The notes: generated by a model from the sequence alone, not told the origin. Shown: positions 12,822-25,385, counted from the stretch's first letter. The stretch: 64,000 nucleotides of DNA from Angiostrongylus vasorum (GCA_018806985.1 JADANN010000364.1:992001-1056000); one strand, 5' to 3'. Numbers and translations are program-made.

Positions 12822-15800
12822 CTATTCGAGCCGCCACTTCAGTTTTCGGCTTCTGCTTATCTGATGTGCTTTCTTGTTTCTTAATCGACACTCCTCCCTA
12901 ATGTTGACCGGCATGAACTTATTACTTCGCCTCTCGAACACCTGGCACAAAAGAGTAGTGACCGAAGAGAACGAGAAAATGCTAAGTTAAAGTCAGTACT
13001 CATTGTTCACAGCTTTTCTAGGCCCTATCGCTTTATTCAGTTGGAAGGAGTGCAAAAAGAAATTCTAAAATCATTAAAAACAAATCCCTCTTAAGAAAAT
13101 TTTGAAGGAAATAGAATGATGTTGACGCTAACGAAACGATAGGACCGAAACTAACCTTTAAGGGACAGAATTCGTTGTCTTCAGGACAACCCTTAGCAAG
13201 ATGAGTGATTGTGTGGTAATTGTGATGAAAAGCTCCATGGAAAAGTATCTGGAACGGATGGATCTCTAGCACGGAAAAAACTTCCATCTATGCAGACACG
13301 TGAAAACAATGCTTAACTTATTTGAAGTGAGCATATTCATTTGAAAACACCTGAATTTCAATCTCAAACTTAATATAAACAGAGAGCTCGAGTTTATTCG
13401 AGATCATTTCTCACCCCTAACAGCCGGCCCCTCCTCTAGCATCCAAAGCTCGACGACCACCGAAGCCGTGTACTTAGGCAACCCACCACGAATCACCGCT
13501 TGTTCATCACCGAAGGTCGTCAACAAAGCTGCCACCGTTGTATCGTGCTGTAATGAACAATATTATGCAGCATCGGTTGAAATTTCTCAGCTATTCAAAG
13601 TGTAAACGCAATTATTAGTGGCAGAAATCTTGGAACGAATACAAAATAGTTTTCTGGATCGACAAAATAATTAATTATTAACACATCAGCATTGACAAAC
13701 AACTCTTCGCCGCTCTTTATGCATTGAACTTAATGCAGACGGTGCGGGAGATCTCTGCTCAAAAATCACCCCACTTATTCTTTTCCAGTTTTCGATACAT
13801 AATTCGACATCCCTAAGCACATTCTTCAGTAATGTCTACGTCTTATGCTTTTTTACGAACCCTCTAAATTAGTCAACCTATTCTTCCGGTGTTTTTCGAA
13901 CATTTTCACCCTAGTTGTGTCGGGGAAAAAAACTGGTCCATAGTCCCACCGTAATTCAATGTTCTTCTTCAATAGGCAAAAACGAGGTTGATATTATAGG
14001 ATTTATTAGCATACAATAGCCAACGTTTCGGCGGTTTCGCCTTCTTCAAAGCATAGAAGGGTCAAGTTAACATGCGATCTACTCCGCCAAACACTTTCAT
14101 AACCTTAGCAGATATCACTCAATGCCCGGGTTAATAGAAAGTCGGTCTTGGGAATCCCACCATAGTTCTGGTAGCTTTTTGTTACCAGTTTTGCAAAAAA
14201 ACATGCACGGTATTTTACATGTATTCAACATTTTTAAGCATTTTTCATATTTGTGGTTACCAAAAGTTCATTACGCCGACAGGAAAAGTAACAATAATCA
14301 GTTTCTGGTGAAAAAAAATGAATATCAGAGATTTCAGTCCTGTAAGAAAATGAGAAGTTGAAAACAATTTTTGGTCCAATCCCCCATTGGAAAGTTGAGT
14401 CTCTCATAGTCCCCATCGAAAAGTCTGCAAAAACGTAACCGAAGGATGAGAACGAAACTACAGAATGCAGATTAAATAAATGATAAGGCTCACGGCGTTG
14501 ATCAATGTCTTCGGGATGCGCCATGCATGCGACTTCGTCAACCACCGCTAGAGGTGATTGAATACGTATCTGGCCTTTACAATAACTTGCGGTGGTCTAC
14601 CGATGTATCGAGCAAGTGCTGCTATCCCTCTCAGACAGGTCCGGTACCAATTTGCCGACTGCGGAGGGATGGAGTGTTTGGTGAGCCTGGTGTGTGAAGT
14701 CGGACCTAGGTGTATTACAGGGCGCCTCTAACCAATGCGCTACATGCGCTCCTTGGTACAGCATAGTACGCACCATACGGTTTTAATTACTAGATATGAT
14801 CAGTGGTAGAGATAACTCGGGTTAGACTACTTTAATAAACAAGAAAAGACAAAGAGCTCAGTGTTAATTGACCTCTGAGTGTTCCAGGCACTTCACTTCA
14901 TTAAGCATCATTAAACATGATTGAATGCACATCTAGCTCATACAATGAGTTGCGGTGGCCTACTGATCTATCATATCAACGTTTCTATCCTCTGACAAAA
15001 ATCCGGTGGCAAATTGCCGAACCCGGAGAGGTGGAGTTCTTATGACGCTGGGCTGCGGGGTCGAACTAGTACCGTGCTCGTGATGATTGGCATCACTGGC
15101 ACTGCGCTATCCACCCATCCTTTATTAAAATTGGCAAAGATCGGCAGCTGTGATGTTTTTTGAATTTCCATGAGTGCAAAGAGGGTGCAAGAAATGCAAT
15201 TTATAGGACGAATTTTTGTTCCAAGCGACGTATGAGCACATTAGTGAAAGTTAGGAAAGAGCTGTGAATGTTCAACATCTACACACACACATGCACGCAC
15301 GCACGCACGCGCGCACTATACATGTCATAAAACTTAGCTGGCGAAAGCACAACGAAAACAGAGAGCTTTTTTTGCAGAGATCTGTACTTCTACACGATCA
15401 CTACATCTGTGAACGCCTACTAGAGGGTTGAGCATCGTGTAGAGGCGTAAAGGTGTTCCGTAGGTGACGACCATCGGCGGTGAACAAGCACAGCACAAGC
15501 ACCACAGCGGACATCCTCAGCAGCAACAGTCCTTTCGACATCATAGTTGCACAATGAACAGCGAAACCACTGTGAGACTCGTAGAAATGAGGCTGTCAAT
15601 TAAGAGTCATCCTAATGATGATTATAACTAACAAACCCGACAGATATTTCCGTTGTGCTATCACATATGTAAATACGTCCAAAACACGCCACTAATTTTT
15701 AGAACATTTAGAATGGTGACTTTTAGATTCATTAACCTCGATTGTTTTCCCAACTTCATTATTCATTTTCATTTGCTAGAAATAGCCGAATTTCAGCAAA

Positions 15801-18800
15801 TATCGGAAGAGTAAAGATAACAGGAAGACTTCTTGTGTTTTTTTATCGTAGATCGCAAAAGAAATTTGGAAGAAGCAGCTTAAAATTGTTAGGTTAGCTT
15901 GGGAAAAAAACTTGGCAAGCCATGTTTGTCTTCAACCACTTACTATATAGATATGCGTAAGTATAAGTATAGATATACGTTAGTCTAACCGAGGCTATTG
16001 GGAAGTCGATTTTGAAATACATGCACATGTATACACATATGTATGTGTACATGTACAGTTCAACTTTTCATTTCTTCCCAACGGTTTACCGCGTCATCGT
16101 AGTTGGGAGGTGTTTCTGGGTGTCGGGGATGCGATGTGCAGCGAGGAGACTCGTCCCCCCGGCAGGGTCTCCCAAGCTGAGAAGGAGTCCGCCGTTTCCA
16201 TCAGGAAGCTTAGCTAAAAGTAAACCAATACCAGGCTCCACCACCGCCCCTCGTATCAAAGTCGCATGGTGGCAAATCTCCCTCTGATACACAAGGGCTG
16301 CGACTGCTTGTGGTGGTGACGACCTGGGGCAGACTTTGGCCAGGCTGACCTCAGGATTCCAGGGAAACACAATGGCTTAACCAGCAAATCTCCAAAAAAT
16401 AGAGATTATGCTGCGGTCCACACAACCAGTGAGGACGTGTCATTCAAACAAAGCATCAAGTAAGTAAGTTAATTTTTCATTTAGTGCCTACTAGCCTACT
16501 ACAGCTTTTTCACGACAGGGTATTATTGTGAAATACGACCACAATTCTGCTGAGATATTTGCAAAACGCCGGACTGCAGGTGTCTGTGGTGCGGATCGAA
16601 CATCTGGGCGATTGTTGATGGTACTGGTAGATAGAAGCCTCGCTGAGAGAAAGGAGAAACGAATGACCCGCATGATGTGGTGGTGGACGCGTTAGCCCCC
16701 GGAAAGAGTAATAGCGTATTCGATTCCCACCGCAGACCGCAATTCAATTCATATAATTTCGAAAAAGAGTAAGTTTGGTCATGAAAAAGAATGTGAGCAT
16801 GTTTTCCTTAACTGCACGATGTTCTTTCCTTGGAGTACAGGTATCTTCACAACCGATGGTCATCCAGAAGTGAAAATGTGCACTTACCGCTGAGTAGGCA
16901 TAGTACTTGAGTGGGCGAATCCAATCACATTCATCACGTTCGTTGACATTTCGATGACAATATAATTTCTGACCCATCAGATCCACAATTGAACGAAGCA
17001 TCGATCCTGAATCACTACGTTGTTATTAAAACACTGAGCCTATAATTGGAAATTTTGCGTCTTAATTGGATCCAAAAGAGCCCTGTCATGTAGTTTTCTT
17101 CGTCTACCTAAAATAAGCCAAAAAGTTCACAATTTTTCACTCCGAAAATTGATGAGTGTTTCTTTTTACTACACAAGCGTTGCCAATATGACAAGCTGGA
17201 CATTTCCTTTCACGGACGTCCTAGAAGTGGAATGTCGAGTGTGTTCTCTTTAAGAAATGAGTACAGCCTAGGACACGAGAATGTTTCGCGATTAAAAAAG
17301 CTATGAAATCTAGCATTGACTTTATCAAAATTTTTCAAATTTACAAATTCTTCTGCAAACTTCTCACTTCACGACATGCCTTCTAGGATACCAAAACATC
17401 TGTCTTTCTTAACGGAGAAGATGAGAAGGTCGAAGATTAGAAATTGGAAATTACAGCACTCTGGATTAATATAATACCTCCTCTCAGACGAATGAGTTCG
17501 GGTAGATAGGGCTTGGCGATGCCATAGGTGTACTCGTTAGTTACTATGGTCAGATTGCGCAGTCGCTCTGACACTTCTGGAGTCAACCAATCCGGTTGGG
17601 TCATGTTGTATATCGTCTGCAATAAAACGACGTACTCAGTGAATTCACAAACATCACTAACTTGAAATGAATTGATTTGAGAAGAAGCCTTCTGAAGATG
17701 CATGTTTTTGTTTTGAAATGACTCAAAAAAAAATGCAGACCAAAGAGGCACTATAGCGAAATGAGCACCGAAAACCCTATGCAAATAAAACTATGTGTAG
17801 GTTGATATACAATTAGTTTCATGGTGTAGGTAGCGTGATGGTTACAGGGGACCTGCAATAAACACATAATAGTTCGACCTGGTGCAGGGCCGAACAAGCT
17901 GCTCATCTATTTAGGATTGACAAATTTCTACGAGACTCATTGGAAAAGGATTCCTGTGATAAGCAAAAAGTGGAGATCGCGTGCAATCGGCAAATTGCTT
18001 GCACTCAGAGACGTGCTAGAAAGACTGTTTATGGCTCTCAGGTAAAATTGGCTAACCAGCATTCAAGAAATCTTAACACTTTTGTGGACGATGAACGATG
18101 CAAGACAATGTACTGACTGAAAAAAACGTGCTGTGGTTCGCAAAGAATTAGAAAAATGGATGATAAAGGATAAGAACGACAAGGCGGTCAGCTTTGACCA
18201 ATTCCTGGGGAATGCACCATGGATCTAACTTCATCAAGCTCGTTGAAAGTGATTGATGCATATCTGGCTTACACAATGGCTCACGGTGGCCAACCGACGT
18301 ATCAAGTTAGTTCTAACATCCTCCTAGGCCGATCCGGCACCAGTTTACCAACTTGAGTTAGATGGAAGACATCGTGTTGCCCCATATTAAACAGGCGACC
18401 AAATGTGCATTTTAGGGTACCTCTAATCACTGCGCTACAAACGCTAAGATGGGTATGAAATAAAAAATTGCTCTTCGGCCTAAGACATGATAATGTACTA
18501 AATAGTGATCCTCTTCAAAATAACAATTTTGTATTGAGACAAGTCTTCAATTGCTTGAGGACGACATCGCCAACATTACCGCAAAAGGCCAGCTCAGTTA
18601 TCGGAGCTTAGCTGGTCTTTTACCAACTTAGTCCATGTGGAATCGCATGATCATTCTAGAATTTCTACAAGTTAACAAGTGAAACTGCTATAATTTTGAG
18701 CCCCACCTTGTTAAATTGCTTTTGTTATGTTATATGTTTTAGCGGCTGTTATAACAATGACAAAAAGAACCAGAAAGGCGAAAACTTGCTTATTACCTCA

Positions 18801-21291
18801 ATGTAGTGAACATCGTTGATAAGGTAGAGATTCGTCAGGTCGACTTTCATTCCAGTCTTTTCGCTGAGAAAGTGTAGAAATTCCTGCAACTGACTCAGCA
18901 TCAGGATTTACAAAAAATTCGCGAAGGTTTGGAAAAGTACTTCGTCGGCAGGCATCGGTCAAGAAAATTATGGTGTTCACTGGTACAGCTTCAGTGCAGA
19001 AACTGCTCCTCGGTTAAGAAAAACTGCTTACCACATTGCTCTTCTTGATCGCTTGAAATTCATCGCTATTCCGCAGCTGGTTATCTAATTGCTCGGCACG
19101 TGGACATGGAGCGAAAATGTTGCCAACATAGTCCTCCTCTAGAGGTATTGTGTGCACCGGTACAGGAGTCCAACCAGTGGGCCAACTGAAAATCAACGCA
19201 AATTCGGTGAACTGTGGAAATACAGATGTTAGGTCTAAGTGCCAAGTGTAATTCCACAAGAAGTGGATTTGTGGTGAGAGAGAACAAAGAAACAATAAAC
19301 AAAACCTAGTAGTTGTCTTTTTTTCCGATAGAAAGCATTTTGATAATCATCACATTTTCTTCAAATCTCATGAGGACGCTATAAAAGTAAGAAAATGAAT
19401 CACTGATAAAGATGTCTATTCGACTAACGTTTCGACGTCCTCGTCTTCATCAAAGCCGAAGTCGAATAAACATCTTTATCGGCCTCGTGTTAGCTCAACA
19501 ATCCAAGAAGGTATTGATTATTACCACCGAGGTTAAACAACGATTGTTTTGAAAAAAAAATAAACAGAAAAGCAAGCAAAAATAAAAATAATCAAAACAA
19601 TTATTGAGTTCTCTGGAAAACGGTTCTATCTGAACAAGAAGGCTCTATCCATCCGTAGAAGATTATTACTGGTTTGTTTGTAAAAATCATACTCTGTTGA
19701 TGAACGCACAATAGCCCAGCAATAAATGTTTGCAAATATTCAACGTGTTTTTCCTAAGCAATGGGCCGAGTGGTCACAAATGCAGGCGGTAGGATACATT
19801 TGAAGATAACAGTTAATCGTTACTAAGCAGGTTTTCTGAACTGAGTGGTTCAGATTTGAGTAGGCACTGACCTTTTCTGCGCAGGATAGTCCTTCCCTGG
19901 CTCACCGCTTGTGAACATTCCCGCAATATTGGCGTACGCCGAAATCAATGTGCGGTTCACGTCTGTCGACCGAAAATAAACCTAGGAAAAGATTTTGGGA
20001 ATGTGTTCTTTCCAAGACATTCACTAAGGTTCCCTTTTTAAATTACATTTCATATGACCCGTCTTCACGTCTACCGTGCGGATGCCAGCACTTCCCACAT
20101 TCGATTCGCTTCCTCGCATCCATCATCCACGAATGTCCTCCAACTTTTTACATGTGGTTTCGGCTGCTGCTACGAATTTTCATTTAATTTTGTGGAATGC
20201 TGGTCAAGTCAATTCTCCATGGAGTCCTGGGATAGGTGGACGAAAGCGTTCCAAATTGGATTGCATAGAGTGGTTTTTTCCCAACAAGTAGGGCACGAAT
20301 TTCGCGAACCCAAAGGGATGAGAGGAATGGTGAGCGAGTCTGGGAAGGGATCGAACCAGCACCGTGCACGTGTTGATCGGCATCACTACCACTGTGCTTT
20401 CCGTCACCTTAAGATCCCTTTACTCAAGTTAAGATAGTATGACCTCGATTAAACACTACAATGTACCTGTTTTGAGTTATATCGGTGGCTAATGAACGGT
20501 TCGTCTATGTCGATATATCTCCTTCGTAGGACCTGTCCTAGTGCGTATTGTTGACGCATACCCATCTACAATTACGTATCGTAAACACAAGCTCCTTTTT
20601 TCGTCATCCACTTACTTTTTTTTAACAATACGAAAAAAGCTCGATACTGAGACCGACATTCTACCTGTGTAAGTTCTCCCCATCCATTTGGCCATGCATC
20701 TTCTTGATAAACGTCAGTTGGATAGGTCATCGTCGGTGCTCGATCGCCATGCCGCCAAACCTCAACGAAATGAGTTGCGCTTCCTTGTCCGTGTAGGAAG
20801 AATTAAAAGGGTTTATATTCTGGGAAATGTTATTCTTTCTTTCATGCTTTCACACCGCCCTATCGCCATACAAGTATAACTGAGTATTGAATGACTTGTG
20901 ACTTCTTTTAGTAAGTTAAATGGACTTTATTATGTCAATTAGGATCGATATCGCATAAGTTAGCGTGTAAACTGACACCTCTGATCTATAGAAGACCAAC
21001 TTGCTTAGTGATCAACAAGTAGTCATCATTAATCATTCACAAAACTTCATAACAATAATAAGCTCCTTCAAAAAGATGTACGATCATCAATAACAAATTT
21101 CTCTTTACATCTGAAATTTATCATAAGATACAATCACTTACAACTTGGACAAATAGTAGAGTATCACCCGATTTTAGCTCCCTGACAGTGACCGGAATGG
21201 GTGGTCCGGTAGGAATGTCGTCTTCGGCATTCACGAATGAAAAATACGAGAACAGACAGCACCATAGAAACAACCCTGCCAATTTGAGCAT
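12822..21291 (-). CDS. Secreted histidine acid phosphatase (11 exons, complete)
   Basis: Predicted to hydrolyse phosphomonoesters at acid pH through a phosphohistidine intermediate. Exons, 5' to 3': 21142-21291, 20665-20760, 20467-20565, 19872-19981, 19032-19185, 18797-18883, 17478-17616, 16888-17006, 13415-13547, 13156-13265, 12822-12941. All introns are GT-AG and phases join to 1317 nt (438 residues), normal for the family. Residues 1-22 form a signal peptide (cut near VNA/EDD). RHGDRAP at 53-59 holds the nucleophile His54; RSTDVNRT at 119-126 gives a conserved phosphate-binding Arg; HDTT at 319-322 is the distal catalytic HD. The mature chain has six Cys, fitting three disulfides, and N-x-T sites (NRT, NMT, NLT). 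There is no C-terminal membrane segment; the tail is basic. It resembles the nematode intestinal acid phosphatases, so a secreted or gut-lumen role is inferred. Intron 8 (3.3 kb) is swollen by repeats. Confidence 0.93.
13985..14065. repeat. Family E fragment in phosphatase intron 8
   Basis: Contains 'caacgtttcggcggtttcgc' and 'cttcttcaaagc', preceded by 'gaggttgatattataggatt'. This is the family E core in a short form. Confidence 0.55.
14485..14755 (-). mobile_element. SINE-A copy in phosphatase intron 8
   Basis: Nearly full-length A copy: 'ggcgttgatcaatgtcttcg', 'ggtctaccgatgtatcgagc', core 'tttgccgactgcggagggat' and head 'accaatgcgctaca'. It lies in the same orientation as the host gene. 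Confidence 0.78.
14880..15115 (-). mobile_element. SINE-A/SINE-B chimera in phosphatase intron 8
   Basis: The tail side is A-type ('cttcattaagcatcattaaa', 'gcggtggcctactgatctat'). Beyond the core ('gccgaacccggagaggtgga') the head is B-type ('gtaccgtgctcgtgatgatt', 'actggcactgcgctatcc'). It appears to be one continuous element joined inside the shared core. Confidence 0.65.
15280..15316. repeat. CA/CG-rich microsatellite
   Basis: An (AC)n run grades into (GCAC)n, within intron 8 of the phosphatase gene. Confidence 0.9.
16080..16470 (+). mobile_element. SINE-C copy, near full length, in phosphatase intron 8
   Basis: The plus strand runs 'accgcgtcatcgtagttggg', 'cccaagctgagaaggagtcc', 'catggtggcaaatctccctc', 'ggggcagactttggccaggc', and ends 'gagattatgctgcggtccac'...'atcaagtaagtaagtt'. 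The end block matches the end of the RTE relic at 39890-39930. It is antisense to the host gene. Confidence 0.8.
16500..16745. repeat. Family D fold-back element in phosphatase intron 8
   Basis: Starts near 'acagggtattattgtgaaat', then 'gctgagatatttgcaaaacg'. The right half has 'atgacccgcatgatgtggtg' and 'gattcccaccgcagaccgc'. The terminal part of the right arm is missing. Confidence 0.7.
18190..18445 (-). mobile_element. SINE-A copy, degenerate, in phosphatase intron 6
   Basis: Recognisable by 'gtgattgatgcatatctggc', 'acggtggccaaccgacgtat' and the head 'taatcactgcgctacaaacg'. Same orientation as the gene. Confidence 0.7.
19395..19530. repeat. Short family E fold-back in phosphatase intron 4
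   Basis: The arm 'tgataaagatgtctattcga' near 19402 is mirrored by 'tcgaataaacatctttatcg' near 19463. Between them lie 'cgtttcgacgtcctcgtc' and 'aaagccgaag'. Expected to form a hairpin in the pre-mRNA. Confidence 0.7.
20045..20405 (-). mobile_element. SINE-B copy in phosphatase intron 3
   Basis: Complete-looking B copy: tail 'cccgtcttcacgtctaccgt' through 'gtcctgggataggtgg', core 'acccaaagggatgagaggaa', head 'accgtgcacgtgttgatcgg' and 'accactgtgctttccgtc'. It fills most of the 485-bp intron, in gene orientation. Confidence 0.78.
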
Positions 21292-21302
21292 CGAACTTTC
21301 TG
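21292..21302 (-). promoter_or_regulatory. 3' splice site / probable trans-splice acceptor of the phosphatase gene
   Basis: On the minus strand, 'ttctaattcag' ends 8 nt before the ATG at 21291 (leader 'aaagttcg'). A strong acceptor this close to the start is typical of spliced-leader trans-splicing in nematodes. An upstream untranslated exon is the alternative. Confidence 0.55.
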
Positions 21303-22265
21303 AATTAGAAGAGAAATGCCAATGAATCCCTAGTTTTGCTTGGCGACCGAAATGTACGATGCAAGCATTTCCGCCGCATACGCCGTGAATTGAAATCAAC
21401 TCATATCAACCGGTCTGCCTCAACAGATGACCCATCCTTTTGTGTCGCTGTTCCTCGCTGTTCGGTTCGATTTTTCTGTGACTTTGTCAGCAATTTTTGT
21501 GTTTTTATATCGTACATATCGCGCAAGCTCTTCTATGTGTGTTTTATGTTTTTGGAGCATTTCCAGCCTTTGTGTGGTAAAAAAGGTTGTCCACCAGTGG
21601 ACAAGGGGACAAAAGGATTTTGTAACCCTATCACAGTCAGTTCCTTAACATAAACGAAGCCCATGAGTTCTTTTTATGCTCGCCCATGCCATACTTTATC
21701 CACTATTCATCACAATCTCTTCGAATACTGTAAAAGTTAATTACTGGTCGAAAATTGAATTTCGCTCGTATAACAGTCGATGCTGGTTTTTTAGCAACTT
21801 TCCGTGAATTATCCACAATTGAAATGGATGAGAATTTCAAAAAGACTGCGAAAGTTTAAACCGTTGTAGAGTGGAGGTTTTAACGAACTAAGGATGAAAT
21901 TCCGTATTTTTAGATCTTTCTGTGCAAAGTTGGCTGCCGAAAAGATCGGCGATACCATGGGGACATCAGATGAAGAAAATCTGGCTTAATCGCTGTGCAG
22001 TTCAAACTACGAGCTTCCGTTGATCTAGCACATAGTGCAATTTAGTGCATCCAAGTTGTCCAATAAGAGCACATACAAGGATTACGGCGCATCGGTGGCG
22101 ACCCAGCCAGAAATGGAGGTGTGACTGAGTGAGTACTGATGGAATTCAATAACGATCTCTTGGATGAGTGAAAACTGCATGTGCCGATAATTTGTATGCG
22201 AATGTTTCCTTGGCCGATAGACTGCCCCAAAAGAAAAGACATTTCATTAGCATATATTGATGGAA
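21303..22265. other. Upstream flank of phosphatase gene; no feature recognised
   Basis: Probably contains the promoter, but no TATA box or known element can be defended. Plus-strand frames at 21336-21653 look like chance frames. Confidence 0.4.
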
Positions 22266-22267
22266 CG

Positions 22268-22545
22268 GGAAGCGTGTAGCGCAGTGGTTAGAGGCACCTA
22301 CAATACACATGGGGTGGATCCCGTGTCCTGAGCTCACCAAGCCTTCCATCCCTTCGAGGTCGACAAATTTTTTACCAGACTTGTATGGGAGGATAAGCAG
22401 CACTGGCTCGATACATCGGTAGGCCACCGTAAGTCATTGTATAGGCCAGATATGCATTCAATCACCTGTAACGATGCTTTATGAAGTCAAATACATGGCA
22501 AATCCCTCAGGGATTGATCAACGCCAAGCGCTTATCCTTTTAACC
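22268..22545 (+). mobile_element. SINE-A copy, best tRNA-like head
   Basis: Starts 'gtgtagcgcagtggttagag' (box-A-like) with a box-B-like 'gggtggatcccgt' about 45 nt on. The core 'ccaagccttccatcccttcg' and 'ccagacttgtatgggaggat' follow. The A tail 'cgatacatcggtaggccacc' runs to 'gggattgatcaacgccaagc'. Length is about 275 bp. Confidence 0.82.
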
Positions 22546-22689
22546 TTTTATAATGATCGAATAGGATTACCATACGAGGTTATCAAGCAGTAGCCGAGTA
22601 GGGGCAGTCGTAATTCCAACCGAATGGAACGTCCTCGACAGAGCACTAGTGCCCAAATGGAGACATAGTGTGACATTCACAGTAAGTCG

Positions 22690-23480
22690 CTCGATTCTTT
22701 CCCCATCAGATAGCGGAGCCGACTTGATCGAGCGCTTATGATAGGCGTTTTTGCGGTCCGCAAATATACCATCTTCTGTTTACTGATGAAGTCATTTCTG
22801 TAAGACCAAGCATTAGCCAGATGGAACGAATGCTGATCGACGTTGACAGCGCTTTGGTTTTCGATTAAATCCCACGAAAACAATGTGCATGAGGAACGGA
22901 TTGGTTTCGTATGCCTCATTCACGCATGACAGAACGACTATATCCTAATGGTCCAGCTGCGTGTGCTTAGGTCGGGAAGTCCACATGATTAACGAAGGTT
23001 TTTTGGGTTCAGAGTTAAGAATGAGGAAGCCAACAGGTTGGGGAGCTCTCAAAAGCATCGAGGATGTAGTGAAGAGAACAAAGAACACCCGATTCCGTGC
23101 TCATCCTTTTGACTCCATGATCATTCCTGTCTTAACGTAAGTGTCGGGAACTTGTATGCAAGCAGAATGAAAGATCACTCAGCGTCATCGAACAAACAGC
23201 TGAAAAGACGGTGCTAGGAGCATCCCGAATCATGCTAGTGACAGAGGGGATCGAGAGTACCGATTTACGTCAATGATAAAAAACCAGAGAGACCATTGTG
23301 CAAGCCAAAATGTCGACAATCATGTGTGCTGGACACGTGATTCGTCTAAACAAAAACAAGAGCCGTTAGCAATTGGATTGCTCAAGATGTTAAATTCACA
23401 ACAGGAAAACCATAGAAACGCTAGTTAGTCCTTTTTGAAGACCCTATAAAAAAGGTACAGTGCTAGTGAACGCCTGGAGC
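22690..23480 (+). mobile_element. Decayed RTE-type retrotransposon fragment
   Basis: Frame-shifted plus-strand translation gives the RT region in order: a damaged catalytic block near 22775, 'ISQMERMLIDVDSAL' at about 22810, a 'CLGREV.M' block near 22965, and EDVVKRTKNTRFRAH at about 23058-23102. Shorter matches continue to about 23480. Stops and indels are frequent, so it is inactive. 5' and 3' ends are not defined. Confidence 0.78.
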
Positions 23481-23484
23481 GAGA

Positions 23485-25385
23485 AGGATCCACTGGACTA
23501 CTTTTGTAGACGACAGGGACAAAAGAAAAATTTACTAACAGTCGCTCAAGCCATTCGATGATCAAGGAGATGACAGGTGATACAGATGATCGTTTAGTCA
23601 TTCCAACATTTCTTGGGCTGACAGAGAGTCTGTCGAGAGAAAACGTCAAAAAAAAATTTCGGTAGGTGAGTCCAATGGTCAAGTTTATTTATGCTTAGAT
23701 CCTCAAGAGATAGCGCGTGCAAATCTTCATTAAGACTCCAAAAAGAAAATTGAGACGTTCGGCTGCTATAAGGCATTAACAAGGGTTAAACACTCCAGAT
23801 CAGCTGGCATACATTCCAAGTAGATTAACGCAGCCATTGTGACAAACGTTTCTGTTTTGATCAAAATTGTCTATTGTGGTGCTTATAGATTGAAATTACT
23901 GTAGAAACTTCCTGTAAACAGTTCAAATAGAATAAAGGAAAGTGATGGAATTTAGTTAAATTAAACTTTTACAAGAATGGTGAAATGTTGTGGGAGCAAG
24001 GGTGGAAATGTGTAGTTTTGATGAACGCGAACTCTATGAACACCTAGTCCTTGTCGTGCAGAGAACAGATCTGTATACATTTCTTCAGTGGCACAAAGTC
24101 CTACCCTGGTTAGAAGATGTTTTCATGCCGAGATTTTACAGTCCAAGAAAACGGAAATATCTTCGTCCACGTTTTTGGAGGAGATAACGCAATAACCCTT
24201 TTAGCACCCACAATGTTAGCGCTGGGTTTGAGTTAGACTAGTGAACTACTCTCAGAAATGGCTTTTTGTAAGTTGTTAAATGTATAAGATAGGTTTCCTG
24301 GACTAACACTTTGTAAAAAATGAGTTAGATAAACTATGTATTAGTTATAAAAAGTACAACATAAGCCTTCTGTGCGAAAGAACATATGACCGGAATGAAA
24401 ATAAGTTGATAGCATTCACGTCGTCCGATTTGCTCCACTTATGAGTGGGAATCAACTGACACCGAATCTTAGGGCATTGCCTGCTACTTAGGCAAAAAAA
24501 GAGCATATAACTAAATGCATAAAATGAATCAAACTTAAAAAAACTGTGGTTGAAGGGCTGGCATCTCCCCTCGATCGACGGATGCCGAGATCAATCACTA
24601 GGTGTTAGAGTTTACCGCGTATTGGATAACATGCCTAGGTCATAGGGTTTCTGCTTCAAATCAAGGAGTTTCGAAAGCCAGAAAAGTCGAACGATATGAA
24701 TTTCTGGATTTACGAGGAGGTGACAACACATATGAGTTGATATAAAGCTGTCTGGAGAGGTTGAAATCAAGATAAGGATAACCCTGCCTAACATAGAGCA
24801 AAAGCGGCAGCCTATGGTAACGGAGAATAGATATCTGATCAGGAAACTTTACTTAATGGATAAAGGTGCTAATCTAAACATGCGAAAGGGAATGTGTAGT
24901 AAATTAAGGATGAACTAGTGGCTCCCGCCCGGAATGGCCCGGGAGTTCGCAGTCGAAATTGTTATGCTAAATTGATGGAGTATGGAGTCCTCCACTCTTT
25001 TCTGTTCAGTGTGAGAAAATCTATGAATAAATGAGAGGACACAAAGAAAACTCTCTAAAAACCAAGAGATTCAGTTTGAAAGTAAGGGAAAAATAACCCA
25101 AGATTCACCTAGAGATTGCATGATCTGCTGAAAAAAAACAAAGGTCATATCTCGACTTGACTCTTCGAAGAACACAATCGATTACGCCGCGAACAATTTG
25201 ACTGCACTGTTTTCTTGCTAGAATGGATTTTTAGTGTGGAAGGACCGAATGGAAAGAGCAGTCTCGTGGACGAGAGGCGACTGCAAGGTAGAAGTGCTGT
25301 TAAAAGCACAGATGAGTGGAGAGAAAGAAATGTACGAAGTAGCACGAGGAACAGACGACATGATGCATTGTCGGTTGGTCTGTCG
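23485..25385. other. No gene recognised
   Basis: A 65-codon plus frame at 23990-24187 (ending YLRPRFWRR) has no recognisable family. The rest is AT-rich and featureless. Confidence 0.4.

Noticed and set aside
16012..16370. Overlapping frames on both strands resembling those at 31254-31579 and 43819-44180
   Set aside because: The repeated peptides arise because all are SINE-C copies, not because of a protein family.
22268..22345. Possible functional tRNA gene
   Set aside because: Box-A- and box-B-like blocks are present, but no cloverleaf with an acceptor stem can be formed by eye, and the block continues into the SINE-A body as in other copies.
23990..24187. 65-codon plus frame ending YLRPRFWRR
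   Set aside because: No family, no convincing splice sites or start context; probably chance.
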